Assembly (NCBI RefSeq): GCF_964204865.1
Contig: NC_135262.1
Location: 8,184,001 to 8,248,000 of the forward strand
Source of the DNA: Styela clava
Lineage: Eukaryota; Chordata; Ascidiacea; Stolidobranchia; Styelidae
Length of the DNA: 64,000 nt
Reading direction: 5' to 3'
Made by a program: the position numbers and the translations under genes. The notes under the pieces are model-generated. The model did no database searches. It saw only the letters and a list, made by a program, of their open reading frames with translations, and was not told the origin of the DNA. Of the stretch, positions 44,597-56,610 are shown one piece after another (the first letter of the stretch is position 1; the number at the start of each line of letters is the position of its first letter).

Positions 44597-45240
44597 AATG
44601 TTCCACCAATCCGACCTAACGCAGGCTCTGATCCCTGCTGCTATCAGTGCTATAAAATGGATTAAACAAGAAGTCTTGAAGCTTAAAGGTATATGAGAAT
44701 CATAATAGTTGCAAACAGCTTAGATGGGCTATTCATATTGAAATACTTTAGCACTTTTCTGCAATTGGAACTGCCCATCAAATTCATGTTGGAGACTTCA
44801 TTGAGATTTTCAATTCATTTTTTTCCCTCGACTATGAAGATCTTTTGAAGTTAACGAGGCATTAATAAATAAAGCTGAGGAATTTGAAGAGGATATGAAG
44901 AATGTAAATGATACCAGGGCACGTCTATTTAACACTGTCAAACATAAGGATTATACTCTCCACCCAACAATGATTCACTGAAGAAGCATGTGGCCCTCAA
45001 ATCAGTTCTTGAGTTGGCAAACTGCAAGTGTAAGAAAAATAGTCAAAATAATTTATGAAAGTGTGCCAAAATCAACTTAAATTGCACAGATTTTTGTTTT
45101 TGTATTGACTGCAAAAATCACAGTACACTTATAGAGGAAAAGTCGATTTTTGATATAGTGGATTTCGAAAACAATTCAGAAGAAAGTGAATTAGATATTA
45201 CTGTTGATTTAATAAGTATCATTTATTTGTTTTGTTTTTC
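44597..45240 (+). pseudogene. decayed gene with CXC-like cysteine-rich tail
   Basis: Protein-like segments in order: MFHQSDLTQALIPAAISAIK (44,597), an intron-like gap, EVNEALINKAEEFEEDMKNV through TVKHKDYTLHP, a frameshift, then KHVALKSVLELANCKCKKN, a stop, and CAKINLNCTDFCFCIDCKN (about 45,080). The pattern CKCKK...C...CTDFCFC..C.N resembles the cysteine-rich tails found on several transposon-encoded and tesmin-like proteins. Flanked by inverted copies of one repeat (43.4-43.7 and 46.2-46.4 kb), so it may have been the cargo of a DNA transposon. At least one frameshift and one stop indicate decay. Confidence 0.5.
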
Positions 45241-45689
45241 GGACATTTGTTAGTGTCGTAGTCCTGTTTCTAGAAATATTATTGCCTTTGTTCAAATACA
45301 TAACCACATAAACTAAAAAAAGATTAATTGTAAATTGTAATATTTCTGTTCACTATGTTATGTACATTATGTTAATTTTCTTGACTTTTGCGGTAAATTT
45401 CTAAGTGAGAAATAACTGATTTATTTGTGTTTTCGTGCTCACGATGTTAATTTGTGACTTCATTGCTTAAAAATAAACACGTTTGATAGCTTCTATAAAA
45501 CGGATGTAGCTTTTTATGCTGTTCTTGTTGTAAACTGCTTGTGGTTATTACATAAAATTTATTTATGTGAATCAGCGTTGTTGGTGTCGCTGCTTTCGAG
45601 GTCACTCCCGATTCCTGTCACACAAATAAAGTATTTTTTGTTGTTGGTTACATGTAGGCCATATTTTTCGTAATCTACCTAATAAATTA

Positions 45690-45760
45690 TGATTGACTGA
45701 GGAAGTCCGATTTTGGTCAGGCAAAACATTACAGGAATACATTTGTGTTAGTGTGCTGTA
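45690..45760 (+). repeat. second copy of Penelope terminal sequence, inverted
   Basis: CTGAGGAAGTCCGATTTTGG through ACATTTGTGTTAGTGTGCTG mirrors the - strand sequence at 46,728-46,801. The core here is decayed (CAAAAC instead of GAAAC). Confidence 0.6.
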
Positions 45761-45904
45761 GGGCTCTCGAATTGCATAGTTCTTATGTATGTGTTGTAAA
45801 CTTATGGTTATTGAATTTCCGGGAACCTCTTATATTCAATTTCGCACTAGAATTGTGGAACAAGCTGTAATGCGTTCATTATGTTCGTTTTCACACAAAA
45901 CTGA

Positions 45905-45975
45905 AGAATTTATTTAGTTACCAGATGTGCGCTACGAAACTCATTTTCTGGGCGTTTTCATGGCTTCGTCTCACG
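45905..45975 (+). repeat. extra copy of the GTGCGCTACGAAACT subrepeat
   Basis: CCAGATGTGCGCTACGAAAC followed by TCATTTTCTGGGCG, matching the core of both larger copies near 43,480 (-) and 46,330 (+). Three copies within 3 kb. Confidence 0.6.
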
Positions 45976-46189
45976 GCCCATATCCGTGGTAAGGATCTAC
46001 AAGTGTTTAATAACTTACTTATACATTTTTCAACAACGTCTTAGCATAACTTAACTAATAATAACTAAACAGGGCTATGGAAAGCCTGCCCAACTCAGCG
46101 CAAGGTCAAGCAGTAATAACTAATATTCAACAGCTGGTTTAATTCAATTGTTACGTCATGCTGAAGTCATTGTTCCTTGCCGAAAATGT

Positions 46190-46400
46190 AGAGAATATAG
46201 GACAGATCGTAGCACATATTTCTTGTAGTAAAAGCGTCTTTTCCGTAAAACGTGCAACTTTTGGAAGTGGGAACAAGGCAATATTTGTTACTAAATTTTT
46301 AAGAAACATTTTAAAATCATTTTCAGGTAGTTACCTGATGTGCGCTACGAAACTCACTTTCAAGGCGTTTTTCAGGGCCTCGGCTCGCGGCCTAATAGTG
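46190..46400 (+). repeat. subterminal repeat (copy 2, + strand)
   Basis: Inverted partner of 43,440-43,640. Both copies translate to the phrase VFSVKRATFGSGNK, but no function is implied. Ends with CTCGGCTCGCGGCC, as the other copy begins with its inverse. Confidence 0.65.
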
Positions 46401-46727
46401 AAAAACATCTTTTCTCCACCTGCGTTTATCACGATAAACCCTAACTTTTCATAAGATTCGTCGTATCTCAATTTCCTTTTAGGAGGCATCTCTGGCTACG
46501 CTCTACTCACCTAATGCTATCTACCTATCTTTCAATATCGTATAAGCGTAAAACAGCATTTAGGAGTTGCCTGGCGTAAATTTATAAACTGCCTACTGCC
46601 CTACCGTAAGTAACAACATCATATACCAACAACCGTGCAAAAAGGTATCACAGCTCTGTGACATCACAATGGGAAAGAGTGTTCAAAACAGAAAGTGAGA
46701 AATCATAGGTAACTTAATATATCCAAT

Positions 46728-47883
46728 TAAAGAGTCCAGCTGCACACTAACACAAATGTATTTCTGTAACGTTTCGTCCGACCAGAGTCAGACTTCCTCA
46801 GACAAGAAGTTTACAACAATGGCAAGAAATAAATTTGGTACATGAATTTGAAATATCAAATCAAGTATGACGTAATAATGCATAAACATTTAATTTGCAT
46901 TTAGCCGTAGAAGTAATGATGGGAAAATTAGAACCACGAATATCAGTGGAGCTCATTTCAGATGTAATTAAAAAAAAAAAAAAATTATTATTGCATTTAC
47001 GAAAATTATGGGTAACTAAATGTAATTAAAATTAAGATTATGGGCACTTAGAGAACACGAGGAAGTAAACCAACATTTAAACATAAATCAATGCTTAGTT
47101 TGGTGAGGACCAATTTCGAAATAAAAAAAAGTTTAAAAGTTATTGCTGAATTTTGATCTTGAATAGCGCCAAAATATAATAATAATTCATAATAATAAAT
47201 GAATGAACGAACCATCTAGCATATTTCGAGTAGGACAAAAAAAAAAAAAAATTAAAAAACTATCGCAAGCACATAAATCCAAGGTTTTGAATTATAATTA
47301 AAATTAAACTTGGACACTTGAAAATAATAGTAAAATAAAACGCCAATCAAGGGGCGAGTAATAATATAAACTTAGGAAAAAGGGTGATTGTTAAATTTAA
47401 ATATCATATGACGTTGAAATGAAAATTATTATTAAATAATAATTCTTAGATGAGTCTACAGTCTATTTCTCCCGTGAATTGAGTCCTTGGGGTTCCAATG
47501 TTCCGAATTTTTTGATGTAGTATGCTTCTACTGTTTGGCGATAGCTCTGGTCTCTGAATAGTTTTTTTATTCCAGTTACTGAAAAGTCACTTATTGAATG
47601 TCCCAGTTTGTTCAATGACATTAAACAACATGATGCGCAACTCCGGCATTTTTGTCCGAAGATCGTATTCGATAGCACGCTCCAATGCACATACTTGACG
47701 AGACGAAAACGAGCGGATGTGTGCTGCTTTCAAGGCGTAGCACGAATGGTGTTCGTGCCTGCTTTGACAGTTGTTGTCGATTTTAATGATATTTTTGAAA
47801 GTTGGGGTAAAAAGAAATCGGTAAAAGGTAAGGTGAATACTATTGTTGTATATCACACCCGGGCATCGCACTGTTAAGTACAT
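46728..47883 (-). mobile_element. Penelope-like retroelement 3' part, decayed
   Basis: On the - strand the end of a GIY-YIG-type ORF is seen in two frames: TKMPELRIMLFNVIEQTGTF, then after a frameshift LGHSISDFSVTGIKKLFRDQ and AYYIKKFGTLEPQGLN, matching the C-terminal part of Penelope ORFs (a conserved GHS...DF and a T.EP.GLN ending). The stop at 47,463 is followed by an AT-rich tail and by the hammerhead-like segment at 46,801-46,771. The reverse transcriptase part is missing. Confidence 0.6.
46771..46801 (-). ncRNA. hammerhead-ribozyme-like core in the Penelope tail
   Basis: On the - strand: CTGAGGA, then GTC...GAC able to pair as stem II, then GAAAC. The hammerhead consensus is CUGAUGA - stem II - GAAA, so one core base differs (G for U). 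Penelope-like elements are known to carry hammerhead motifs in their terminal repeats, which supports the reading. Stems I and III and the cleavage site were not verified and the core change could abolish activity. Confidence 0.4.
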
Positions 47884-47889
47884 GTGGGA

Positions 47890-48940
47890 AAGCCAGCCTT
47901 TGTCAAATACTACGAAGTTATTAATTCAGTACGGTACGTAGTTGCCCATTTGCCGAAATTACATATTTACTTACCCGTTATGGTTTCAAATAGTTCATGC
48001 ACCTCCAGTTAGATTTTTTTAATCAGTGAGGATATATACTCATTGTTGATTGCTGCTCATTGTAACATACTATTACGCATTCACTTTTATTTGCGTATTG
48101 AATCAAAGTGTTAACAAGTTCACCTAACATTTCACTCATACCGGTCTATATTGTATAGTCTGATTTCTCAAGTATTTGGAGCCACGAATGCTTGTAATTT
48201 TCTGACTAAACCCTTTTATTAGTTGGTTTATATACCAAATTCAGTAAAATATTTTTTAAATAAAACATGAGATGTTGGATTTATTAGCTTTTCCATTCTG
48301 AATCATATAGACTGCTTTATTTATTCTTAACGAAAATTAATAAATCTCCTCTCTTTCTTCAGATGTGAAAGTTGTGGACAAACCTGTCTAAGCATTGTGA
48401 GACTCTTGCAGCACAAGAGGCAATAGCAGAAATAGTAAGTATATCAATCAAGAAATTAAGCCGACATAAAGCAAAACTTTCAACTATTCGTCTAATCTCA
48501 ATTTCCTATTATTTATTCACAGGACAACTATAGCAGACGGGGAGATATCAGAAGTCTGGCGACATATTAGTGACAGTGTGATTCCAAGAAATATAATGCA
48601 ATTGAAAATAGAAATTTGCAATAGAAAAACAACCTATGGAGGCATGCAAAGACATTTGACCCTCCGGTAGAGTTGTGTATGGCCCCCACATCCTGCAGGG
48701 CTTGAGGAAAATAACTAAAAATTCCAAAGCGTAAGATTGCTTGAGCGGTCTTATTTGTAAAAAGGCACAAAACACGCCAGACATAATTAAAACAGCTTTG
48801 GAAATGAGGATTACGGGTACCTCACTGCACCTGTGTTATATTTGGTTCATCAACTTTTGGTAGTACTATAGAAGAAATTCCGGAAGGGGTATAATCATCA
48901 TTCATGATAAAATACTATCATATATTTTTTGAACAACTTC
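47890..48940. other. no supported gene
   Basis: AT-rich sequence between transposon relics. A C-x2-C...H phrase (CESCGQTCLSIVRLLQH, about 48,362) and a short protein-like stretch on the - strand near 48,600-48,770 are too small to call. Confidence 0.3.
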
Positions 48941-48949
48941 AATCTAGAC

Positions 48950-50132
48950 CAGGGATCTCAAACTCGCGGCCCCAGACAACTTCCAGTGCGGCCCTCGATT
49001 AACAATAATTGTAATAGTATTTTGGAAGTTTTTTTTTTATCTAAATGTAATAGATTTTTCAAACCTTCTAAAGTGAAATTGATTATTCACACAGAAAACA
49101 ATTTACTGAAAGTAGTTTTGGAATATTGATTTTTTTTGTCCACATTTTGACCCAATTAAGAATACACATCAAGCTAGCAAAAGAATACTTGAATAAAACA
49201 CTTGAGTAATTAAATTAAACGCAAAGTACATGAAGAAGGTGGCATTTTCGAAGAAAATGGGAGTTGTAACATTTCTGCTCTTCACAAAATTCTGAAGCAC
49301 ATTGTTTAATTTGTCATATTTCCATCAATACAATCAAAAAACACAATAAGCTCAGCAGTCAATATGACAAATTCGAAGACCAACTTCGAACAGAAAATTT
49401 CCATGTGTTTGTATATTAATATAACTATACAACGACTTAGTTACTAAAAATCAATATCAATAATAATTCAAGCAATCCTATGCCACGCAATGTAGTGCGA
49501 AATGTCTTGTCGAAAAAATCTGTCATTTGTTTTTTTACTGATCTATACATGAAATGATAAAAGTAACTTTTTTGCATTACTGGAATTAATTAAACATTCG
49601 TAAAGATCCAGATAAACCCATGATCATGTGGCCTCGTTAGTTAGAGTTGGTACTATAAAATCATTTCAGACTGGCCTTAGTATGCTGGTGACACAAAAAA
49701 GATGCCAAACGCCAGGACAAATGTAATTATTAAAACATTGAGTTTATACTGTAGTATTTTTGTTAATTTTAGGTTCATATATTTGGATTAAGTTATTTTT
49801 AGTGTATGTATTATTCTTTCCTTATTCAAAGCTTGTTCAAAAATGATTTTGATGGTTGTACATAGAATTTTACGATTTTTTATAATAAATACTGTAACTC
49901 GCAAATGTTGCAATAATAGTGGAATGCAAATATTAATATGTAATTGCATTTGAAATTGAAGAAAATAATAAAACTTAATCCAACTGTTTAGTTGCATCAC
50001 AATATATGTCACAAACTAAAACTATCTTAAAAATATCTTTTAAGTATACATTATCAAAAACTGTTTGCGGCTCTTTTTACAATTTTCAAAATGCAATGCG
50101 GCTCTCGAAAACCCATGAGTTTGACACCACTG
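48950..50132. mobile_element. hAT-type non-autonomous element, 1.18 kb
   Basis: Ends CAGGGATCTCAAACTCGCGG and the inverse ...CATGAGTTTGACACCACTG; flanks ATCTAGAC and ATCTATTC agree at 6 of 8 bases. 'Gcggccc/gcggctc' subterminal phrases. AT-rich, non-coding interior. Confidence 0.75.
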
Positions 50133-51240
50133 ATCTATTCTAGACGATTCAAGCATTGCTTTGGGAGATTATATCACTTCAATTAAATTGAAATAATCTC
50201 GCTATATTAAATACAAAATCGTTGCTATCATAAAGGTAAACCAATTCAGCCACTCGAAATATATTGGCCTTCACAAAGCAATGGAGGCAAAATTGAGAGT
50301 TCATGAGCTATGAACATTTGTCTTTTTCTTTGTCTTGAACTTTCCATACTCCACAGCCCCTATTAATTTTTTTTATTTTTAATTACCATGTGATGGTCAT
50401 ACATATCTTTAACTTGTATTTTCTGTCATGATGTATTATCTCAATGTGCCAAACTATTAATTAGTGTGCATATTTTGCTTCCAGATGACATAAATGTATT
50501 GTCATGTTTATTACCTCAGCTTGGAGTATTGACAAGAAAAAGGTGCCAGTAAATTAGGTAAAAAAATTTTCAACTCATTGTTATAATCAGACTTCACAAT
50601 CAATAGGAATTATAAACAGCCAACAATCAGTGAGAATTATATGCGAAATCCCTCAGAATAAATTTGTCTAAAATCGGAGGAAGGCAAAAAATATAGGTAG
50701 TTTCCATCCACACAAGCATTTCAAGGAGACTTGCTCGAGCCAAACTAAATGAGCATCGTCAGGTGATCGGTAAGGCTGCAAGTTGAATTCAGCCCTGCAA
50801 CCTCCTGCATAGAAGATAATATTAATTAGTGGGCTATGAGCTAAATTCCTAAATTTAAACAAACCTCTATGATGCATTATGTACCAGCAATGTTACCTAC
50901 GATTAACTGAATATGTAATATGTCTAATAAATTTACCTACAAAAGCAAGTTCGATAGGTGCAAACTTTGTGTTATGGAATTGTATCGCAGCACAGTTTTG
51001 TATGACACCCTCTTTAAATGAAATTTCAATGATTAAGCGCAAACATTAAAATTACTAACTTTGAACTTTGTCATTATCTGCAAAATGTTTCACACAAATC
51101 TTTCCGCTATCGCGTTTGTAATCTTCTCTGATAAAACAAAACGTCTATGATGTCCAGAATTGCTCTTTACAGCTTGCCTGTTATTCCAGCTTTCCAAGTA
51201 AGCAAAACTTCTTAGATATAGAGATTATTTTCTTACGTTA
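50133..51240. other. no gene recognised
   Basis: AT-rich stretch between a hAT element and the second Penelope fragment. No coding segment, tRNA or clear repeat was seen. Confidence 0.4.
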
Positions 51241-51249
51241 CAGGCGCAA

Positions 51250-51610
51250 AAAGGCAGGTACTAAACGTAAAGAGGACGCCGATTAGCAAAAGCAAGCGGA
51301 AAACGGTCGCGAAAGGCGACGAGAAATATGTGCATTGGAGCGTATCATGAAATACAATCTTTCGCATGTAGTCTTATGGAGTGACGTCAGAGTTGCCTAT
51401 CATGTTGTTTAATGTCATTGGTTTGTTGAAGTGTTCTCCCACTACTAAATCATATTTCCTTTTCGTAGTACTTATCAGATGTTCTGTTTTACGATATTTT
51501 AACGACCTTCCGGTCTCGCCGATATACTGCATCCCACAGAGCCATGTTTATTCCAGTTACAGTATCCTTGCAGTATACGCATACGGATCCACTAGCATAA
51601 AGGCATAGAG
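51250..51610 (-). mobile_element. Penelope-like GIY-YIG endonuclease fragment
   Basis: The - strand reads CGMQYIGETGRSLKYRKTEH, then KYDLVVGEHFNKPMTLNNMI, the GIY-YIG nuclease signature of Penelope ORFs (YIGET with the downstream Arg and a HF motif). Ends with SDVTP. It is only the nuclease portion. It covers a part of the ORF just upstream of that kept at 47.5-47.9 kb, so the two fragments could derive from related elements. Confidence 0.65.
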
Positions 51611-52107
51611 AAAAGATAGGAAGTTAGTCTCGCGCAACCCAACTCAAATTTAACTTAATATAGTTCGCTCACGCTTTCTACGTTTCTGTTTATTTATGTG
51701 ACACTGTTCTCTCGTTACGCTTGAGTGATGCGTCATGGTATTCTCTCTCTCAACGCGATATTGTGGCGCGTGTAGTCCTTAGCTATCTGGCTGTAGCTGA
51801 TGTCTAATGGGGATGTGCGTTATCGGACCGATTATTGTTTGAATGTCTTGTGCCTTTGACAGAAATCGATTGCTGCTGCTAGCAAAACTCATAAAATAAC
51901 ATCTTAAGACAAATTCATTTATGTCACCAAATTTTAATTTCTAGTTATCATCGTTATACCAGAGCCATGATATAACTAGTCTGGAAGGCCGTATACTGAC
52001 CTGTTGTTCACAGCGTCATCTAGTGTTGGCGTGGGTAATCCATAACCACAGCGTCGTCTGCTGTATATTTTAGGCTGCTCGCTGTTAACAATATTCAAAG
52101 TTCGAAT

Positions 52108-52770
52108 GAAAATGGATTTATCTGAGGAAGAAATGCTTGAATTTTTTGATGACGTGAGTTATATAGTACTGATTGCTTACTAAGATAGGTTTCGATCCTG
52201 AAAGAATGAATAGTAAGAGATTATAGTACCGTAGTTTAATATATGAAAGAAGAGACCGTTTTTGTTTTGCTAAAAATTTGGTCAGTATTTTTTCATCACA
52301 TTTGTTTTTCTTTATGCAAGCACTTAGGCACTGTTTTAGACCCGATTTTATATATCTTACAGCTTGATGACGAGATAGAAGGAAAATGGGACATATCTGT
52401 AGTAGAAATCGACTACGGAAGTGTTGATTGCAAGAAGACACTGCAGACTGCATTGAATGATTTGAACATCACATAAATCAGGAATCACCACTATGGGCAG
52501 AAGTTATAGCGGATATGATGGAAATTTCTAGGGAAGAATCCAGAAGTTAAATGACAGCTAAATACATTGAAAAATTGCAAAAGCCATATTCGAACAATTC
52601 TGAAATCTCTCATTGGACCTAAAACGCATAATCTAAGCTGTAGCACCGAAAATTATAAAAGAAGCGTTTCAAGTAACTGAGCCATTCATGCAAACGTCAA
52701 TAACCAAAGACGACAAAAAGGTGAATGAGTACCTAGCTGGGGGATTGCTAAAATGGGGATTAAAGCGTCT
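52108..52770 (+). pseudogene. decayed transposon ORF, + strand part
   Basis: MKMDLSEEEMLEFFDD (52,108-52,155) ends at a GTGAGT donor; after an acceptor at 52,362 follows LDDEIEGKWDISVVEIDYGS to a TAA. Another frame resumes with NQESPLWAEVIADMMEISRE and later IIKEAFQVTEPFMQTSITKD to the point where a hAT element inserted. The acidic start and location just inside the TIR suggest a transposon gene. No catalytic motif identified. Confidence 0.4.
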
Positions 52771-52774
52771 AGGT

Positions 52775-54230
52775 CAGTGATTCTTAAACTTTTTGAGCTG
52801 CGCCCCCCTTTGAAAAATTTTATGAACTCCGCGCCCTCCATCTCTTTCTTGCTTTGGAAAAATGGTTTTGTGATGGGCAGGTTGCTTTATATTAAGATAG
52901 CGCTGTAAGAGTGTTGGTCTCATAGCGTCATTGCTCAGATTGCTTAGGCATAAAACGCATCGGGATACAATTTCGCCTTTCATTGTTGTATGTATAAAGT
53001 CATACACAAATATTGTTCATCATACATTCTCTTTTTTCTGCTCAGTTTGCAATACCTGGTGAAGTCAACTTAAGATTTACGTAAAATTAGGGTCAAAAAT
53101 ACAGTTTACACAATAGAGAAGTGCAAATGAATTCATGTAGATTTGTAGCATAAAAAAGCCGTTCAATTGTTAATAGTAATTATGCATGTGGACTTTTCCC
53201 GGCCCTTGAGCGCTGAAAATTAATGTCCCTAATGACGTTTGCGATTGCATTTTGTTTAAATCTCCGATTGTTTTCGCCCGCGTGACGTCCTATTTAAGCC
53301 GTAAAAATTATTTTTATTTCGGTGTTCATCTCCCTAAATCGGAAATTTCTCTCAACAAATATTTTGTGCCGCGAAGACATGATAATTACTTTTTGCGTTC
53401 TCGCATGAAACCATGACACCTGTGGGGAAAACGAGTTTTTATTATTTAATCATCAGCGACGAGATGCTAAAGATAGAATAAAGAAGTGAATCCGCAACCA
53501 AATATTTCTTGATGTCAAAAGGGGCATTATAAAATACTAAAACTAAAACGGAAACCAACCAACGGGTTTTGTTATGGAATGGAACGCGATAGTTCAAAAA
53601 CACTTTCTTAGACATCGCAAATCTCGTGTATTCCTTGTTCGTGCGGCACACCTGTAGTGTGGATAAAGCAACCATTTCAAATATTTATATCGATCATGGG
53701 CCGTTGAAAAAGTCGGGCTATTTTAACGAGTGGTGTGATATCAACAACTGACCCAGGAGCCGTACCGCGGGTGTTATGGGGCGATGAATATGTATTTCTG
53801 ATTTACTAATATACTTTATATGTAATTTCATTGTACTAAATTGAATATATATACTTTCTGAAATTGTATACCAGATCTTTCTAACGACAATAACGAATTT
53901 GCATGAGCGCAATATATATCAAAACTAAATATATATTGTCGGGCAGTTGATCTCACATCCTTATGTCCAGGGATTGATGTGCTATTTTAGATCTGTAATG
54001 AGTTTATTTTGTCATGAGTCGCCGCAACCGCGAGCTACCTTGAACACAAATAAAGTAAAATAGAGAGACATTTAGAATTCTTGTAGTTGTCATAGATTGA
54101 ATATTGCGGGACAAAAAAGGGGTTTATATCGTAAAAAAGCAGGCATTTTTAACGAACCGAAGACCGTTTCAGGGTACGTTGCATGAAAATTTTCGATTCC
54201 ATCTTGTGATCTTTCCATCTCCTGACCATT
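52775..54230. mobile_element. hAT element related to 6,238, right end lost
   Basis: Begins CAGTGATTCTTAAACTTTTT with the C-run, and its body follows the 6,238-7,371 element (GGCACACCTGTAGTGT, GACGTTTGCGATTGCATTTT), but there is no matching right terminus and extra sequence lies at about 53,760-54,040. Confidence 0.65.
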
Positions 54231-54675
54231 CTTGTGAAAAGATTTATTCGAACGAGGGCCCATAACCATTGCAAGACTGAATTGCAGAACAACGTTTCAA
54301 AAAGAAAATATGAACTCAAATCATATGGACTTCGCGATGGTTTGAAAATTTGTTTTTCTAAATAACCTCATTATTACCCTATAATAAAAATTAGCCAACA
54401 AAAAAATTTCTACTTCGTGTTTTTAGCATAAGAAATGCCAAAAAAAACTGAACCACTAGCCAGCCACTAAAATTAGAAACAAATTTAAGAAAATGGACTA
54501 GTACTTGTATATAAATTCGTATGCATGTATTTAAGCAGAAAGAAGTCAGCTTCTAGAAATTTATCAATCATTTTCAATCGCAACATTAGAACCAAAAACA
54601 CTACTACTCGACTAAAGGTGGGGTTTCCAGTACGGGAACCACGCTCGCGTTGGTGACCAAAATATGCCTCTAGAG

Positions 54676-55253
54676 CAGGGGTCTCCAACTCAAAACATGT
54701 CGCGGGCAACGTTTTGAAATTTATTGGCCACGCGGGCCGCAAACCAAGAAATTAGGTACAAAAATGAGTACCTGAATGTATTTGCCATAGTTATGCGCAT
54801 CGCGTCTGTGTAGCGTATTTAGGTATAACAACTATATAAATCTTCGATTATAATTATGGATGTTTCCTCGAGTATACACTTCCTTATGTACTGCGGTGAC
54901 ATTAGCCAATCAGTATAAATGCAAATTTTGACATGATAATAAACATTTTAGAAGCGCTCAGATACTTTTGCCATTCAGACAGTCTGTCGTGGTTGAATTT
55001 TGAATTTCAGTTGCAAAAGAATATCCGGAGTTATTAACTTATAATTCGCATAAGCTTATAATTCGCATTAGTCATAATAAACGCTATTATTCATTTTATA
55101 CGCTAAGTTTCATATAATTTTATGCAAGAAAATTGATAGGGTCAACAATAGTCTTAAAATCGATAACTAATTTTATGCTTACCATATGCTTGGGTTGCGA
55201 GAAATTAGAAAAAGAATTTTTGGGTCACGCTGAAAAGTAGCTGCGGACCTCTG
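54676..55253. mobile_element. hAT MITE, 578 bp
   Basis: Begins CAGGGGTCTCCAACTCAAAA and ends ...GCTGCGGACCTCTG, with a perfect 8-bp duplication CTCTAGAG. 'Cgcgggc' subterminal phrases. It interrupts a - strand coding relic whose readable part resumes at 55,262. Confidence 0.88.
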
Positions 55254-55261
55254 CTCTAGAG

Positions 55262-56290
55262 GGTCTTGGGTTATGCGGTAAAACATAGCTCGCACCACTG
55301 TCCAAAACAATACGAATAATCGCAGCCATAGAAATAGATGCCACTCTCAAGCCATTTTTCGTGGCATCACTGAGCAGCATTTTCTGGCGATTAACTTCTC
55401 CCACTACTGTATGCCTTTTCTTCCTAATCATCCAGGTATCTTAGAAAATCTTTCTCAAGCCATTCTAATCTTTTATCATAGATGTTGTAAAAAGGCTGAA
55501 TTTTCTCTTGTCACTGTCTTGATCATGCACATTGAGACGCATACAAGTGAAGCAGATGTTGGGTCGTGTACCAGCATAAGAATAAACTATTTCACATTGA
55601 GAGCTGATATATCTGTATTGATACAATACCAAAAATAAATTTAACAAAAATACAACTAAATAGAAGTATATCTGACTAAATGCAAAAATATCTTACTTTG
55701 ATTTCAAGGAAATTCTGCCATCATCTTCTATTTCTGGAACACTTCTGGAAATCCATGAACTATTTGTGGAAACAATATCGTAACCCAAACACGGGGTGAG
55801 ATCAACCAAGTTTTTCAGTAGGATTAAAATTGGGACTTCTCTTAAATTTAGTGCCGATGATATTGTGGAAGAATAAACTCAAGCAAAAGCACAAGAAAGG
55901 GAAAATTGTTTTTGGTCAAATTGACAAATTAGAAGGCTTATTTCCGGTGTCGCATGTAAACTGTGATTATTTAGAATAGTATGTGAAATGAGCTTTGTAT
56001 GTATTGATTTGATGTATTCTCCAGTTTTTCAAAGTGATACTTTCAAAAGCTGAAATTATTTCATTAATAATGGAATGTAGTTAATAATTGCAGATTGAGA
56101 TGATGAAAGTGGATTAATAAGTCATTTATAGATGAATATTTGGGAACAATTGGGGGATGCTCCAAACTTAATCCAACTTTTTTTATTAGCCTTTTGAATA
56201 TCTTCATCCTTGACATCATCAGCACAAATTCTAGCTTTTCCATCCTCAACTATGCTTTTAAAGTTAGGAGAGTAGCGATATTTAAACACA
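55262..56290 (-). pseudogene. decayed multi-exon coding relic, - strand
   Basis: Protein-like segments on the - strand: NFKSIVEDGKARICADDVKD (about 56,255), LREVPILILLKNLVDLTPCL through SVPEIEDDGRISLKSK (55,855-55,697), and VVGEVNRQKMLLSDATKNGL through LDSGASYVLPHN (55,410-55,270). They may be exons of one gene, host or transposon-borne, inside the 5.2-kb TIR element. Not recognised. Separate frames and a hAT insertion at its 3' side argue for decay. Confidence 0.35.
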
Positions 56291-56454
56291 ATCTGGATGC
56301 AATAGAAAATTACTTAGCAATTAATATGTCAAAATCATAAGTGAGTTAATAAATGGCTAACATTAGAATACAAGAGAGCTATGCTCAAATATATGGACAC
56401 GTAGCGCCACCCAATGACAATGATTTTGATGACGTCATAGCGAGAGAAAAAAAG

Positions 56455-56610
56455 TAATAGCCTTCTGGAGAAAAATTTTATCTTTAACCACTGAAAATAT
56501 CAAAGCAATTGGTCCAGTATTCGAAGAGAAAAACAATTTTTTAAAAATGGAGACGGAGACAAATAAAAACAATAACAACCAAATTTTGTAACGATCGTTA
56601 TGGCCACTAA
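56455..56610 (+). repeat. dispersed repeat (copy 3 of the 22,470 family)
   Basis: TAATAGCCTTCTGGAGAAAA, AACCACTGAAAATATCAAAG and GGTCCAGTATTCGAAG-type phrases shared with 34,080 and 22,470. Confidence 0.5.

Noticed and set aside
48362..48425. possible C2H2 zinc finger (CESCGQTC...H)
   Set aside because: Only one incomplete finger, followed at once by a stop, without splice support.
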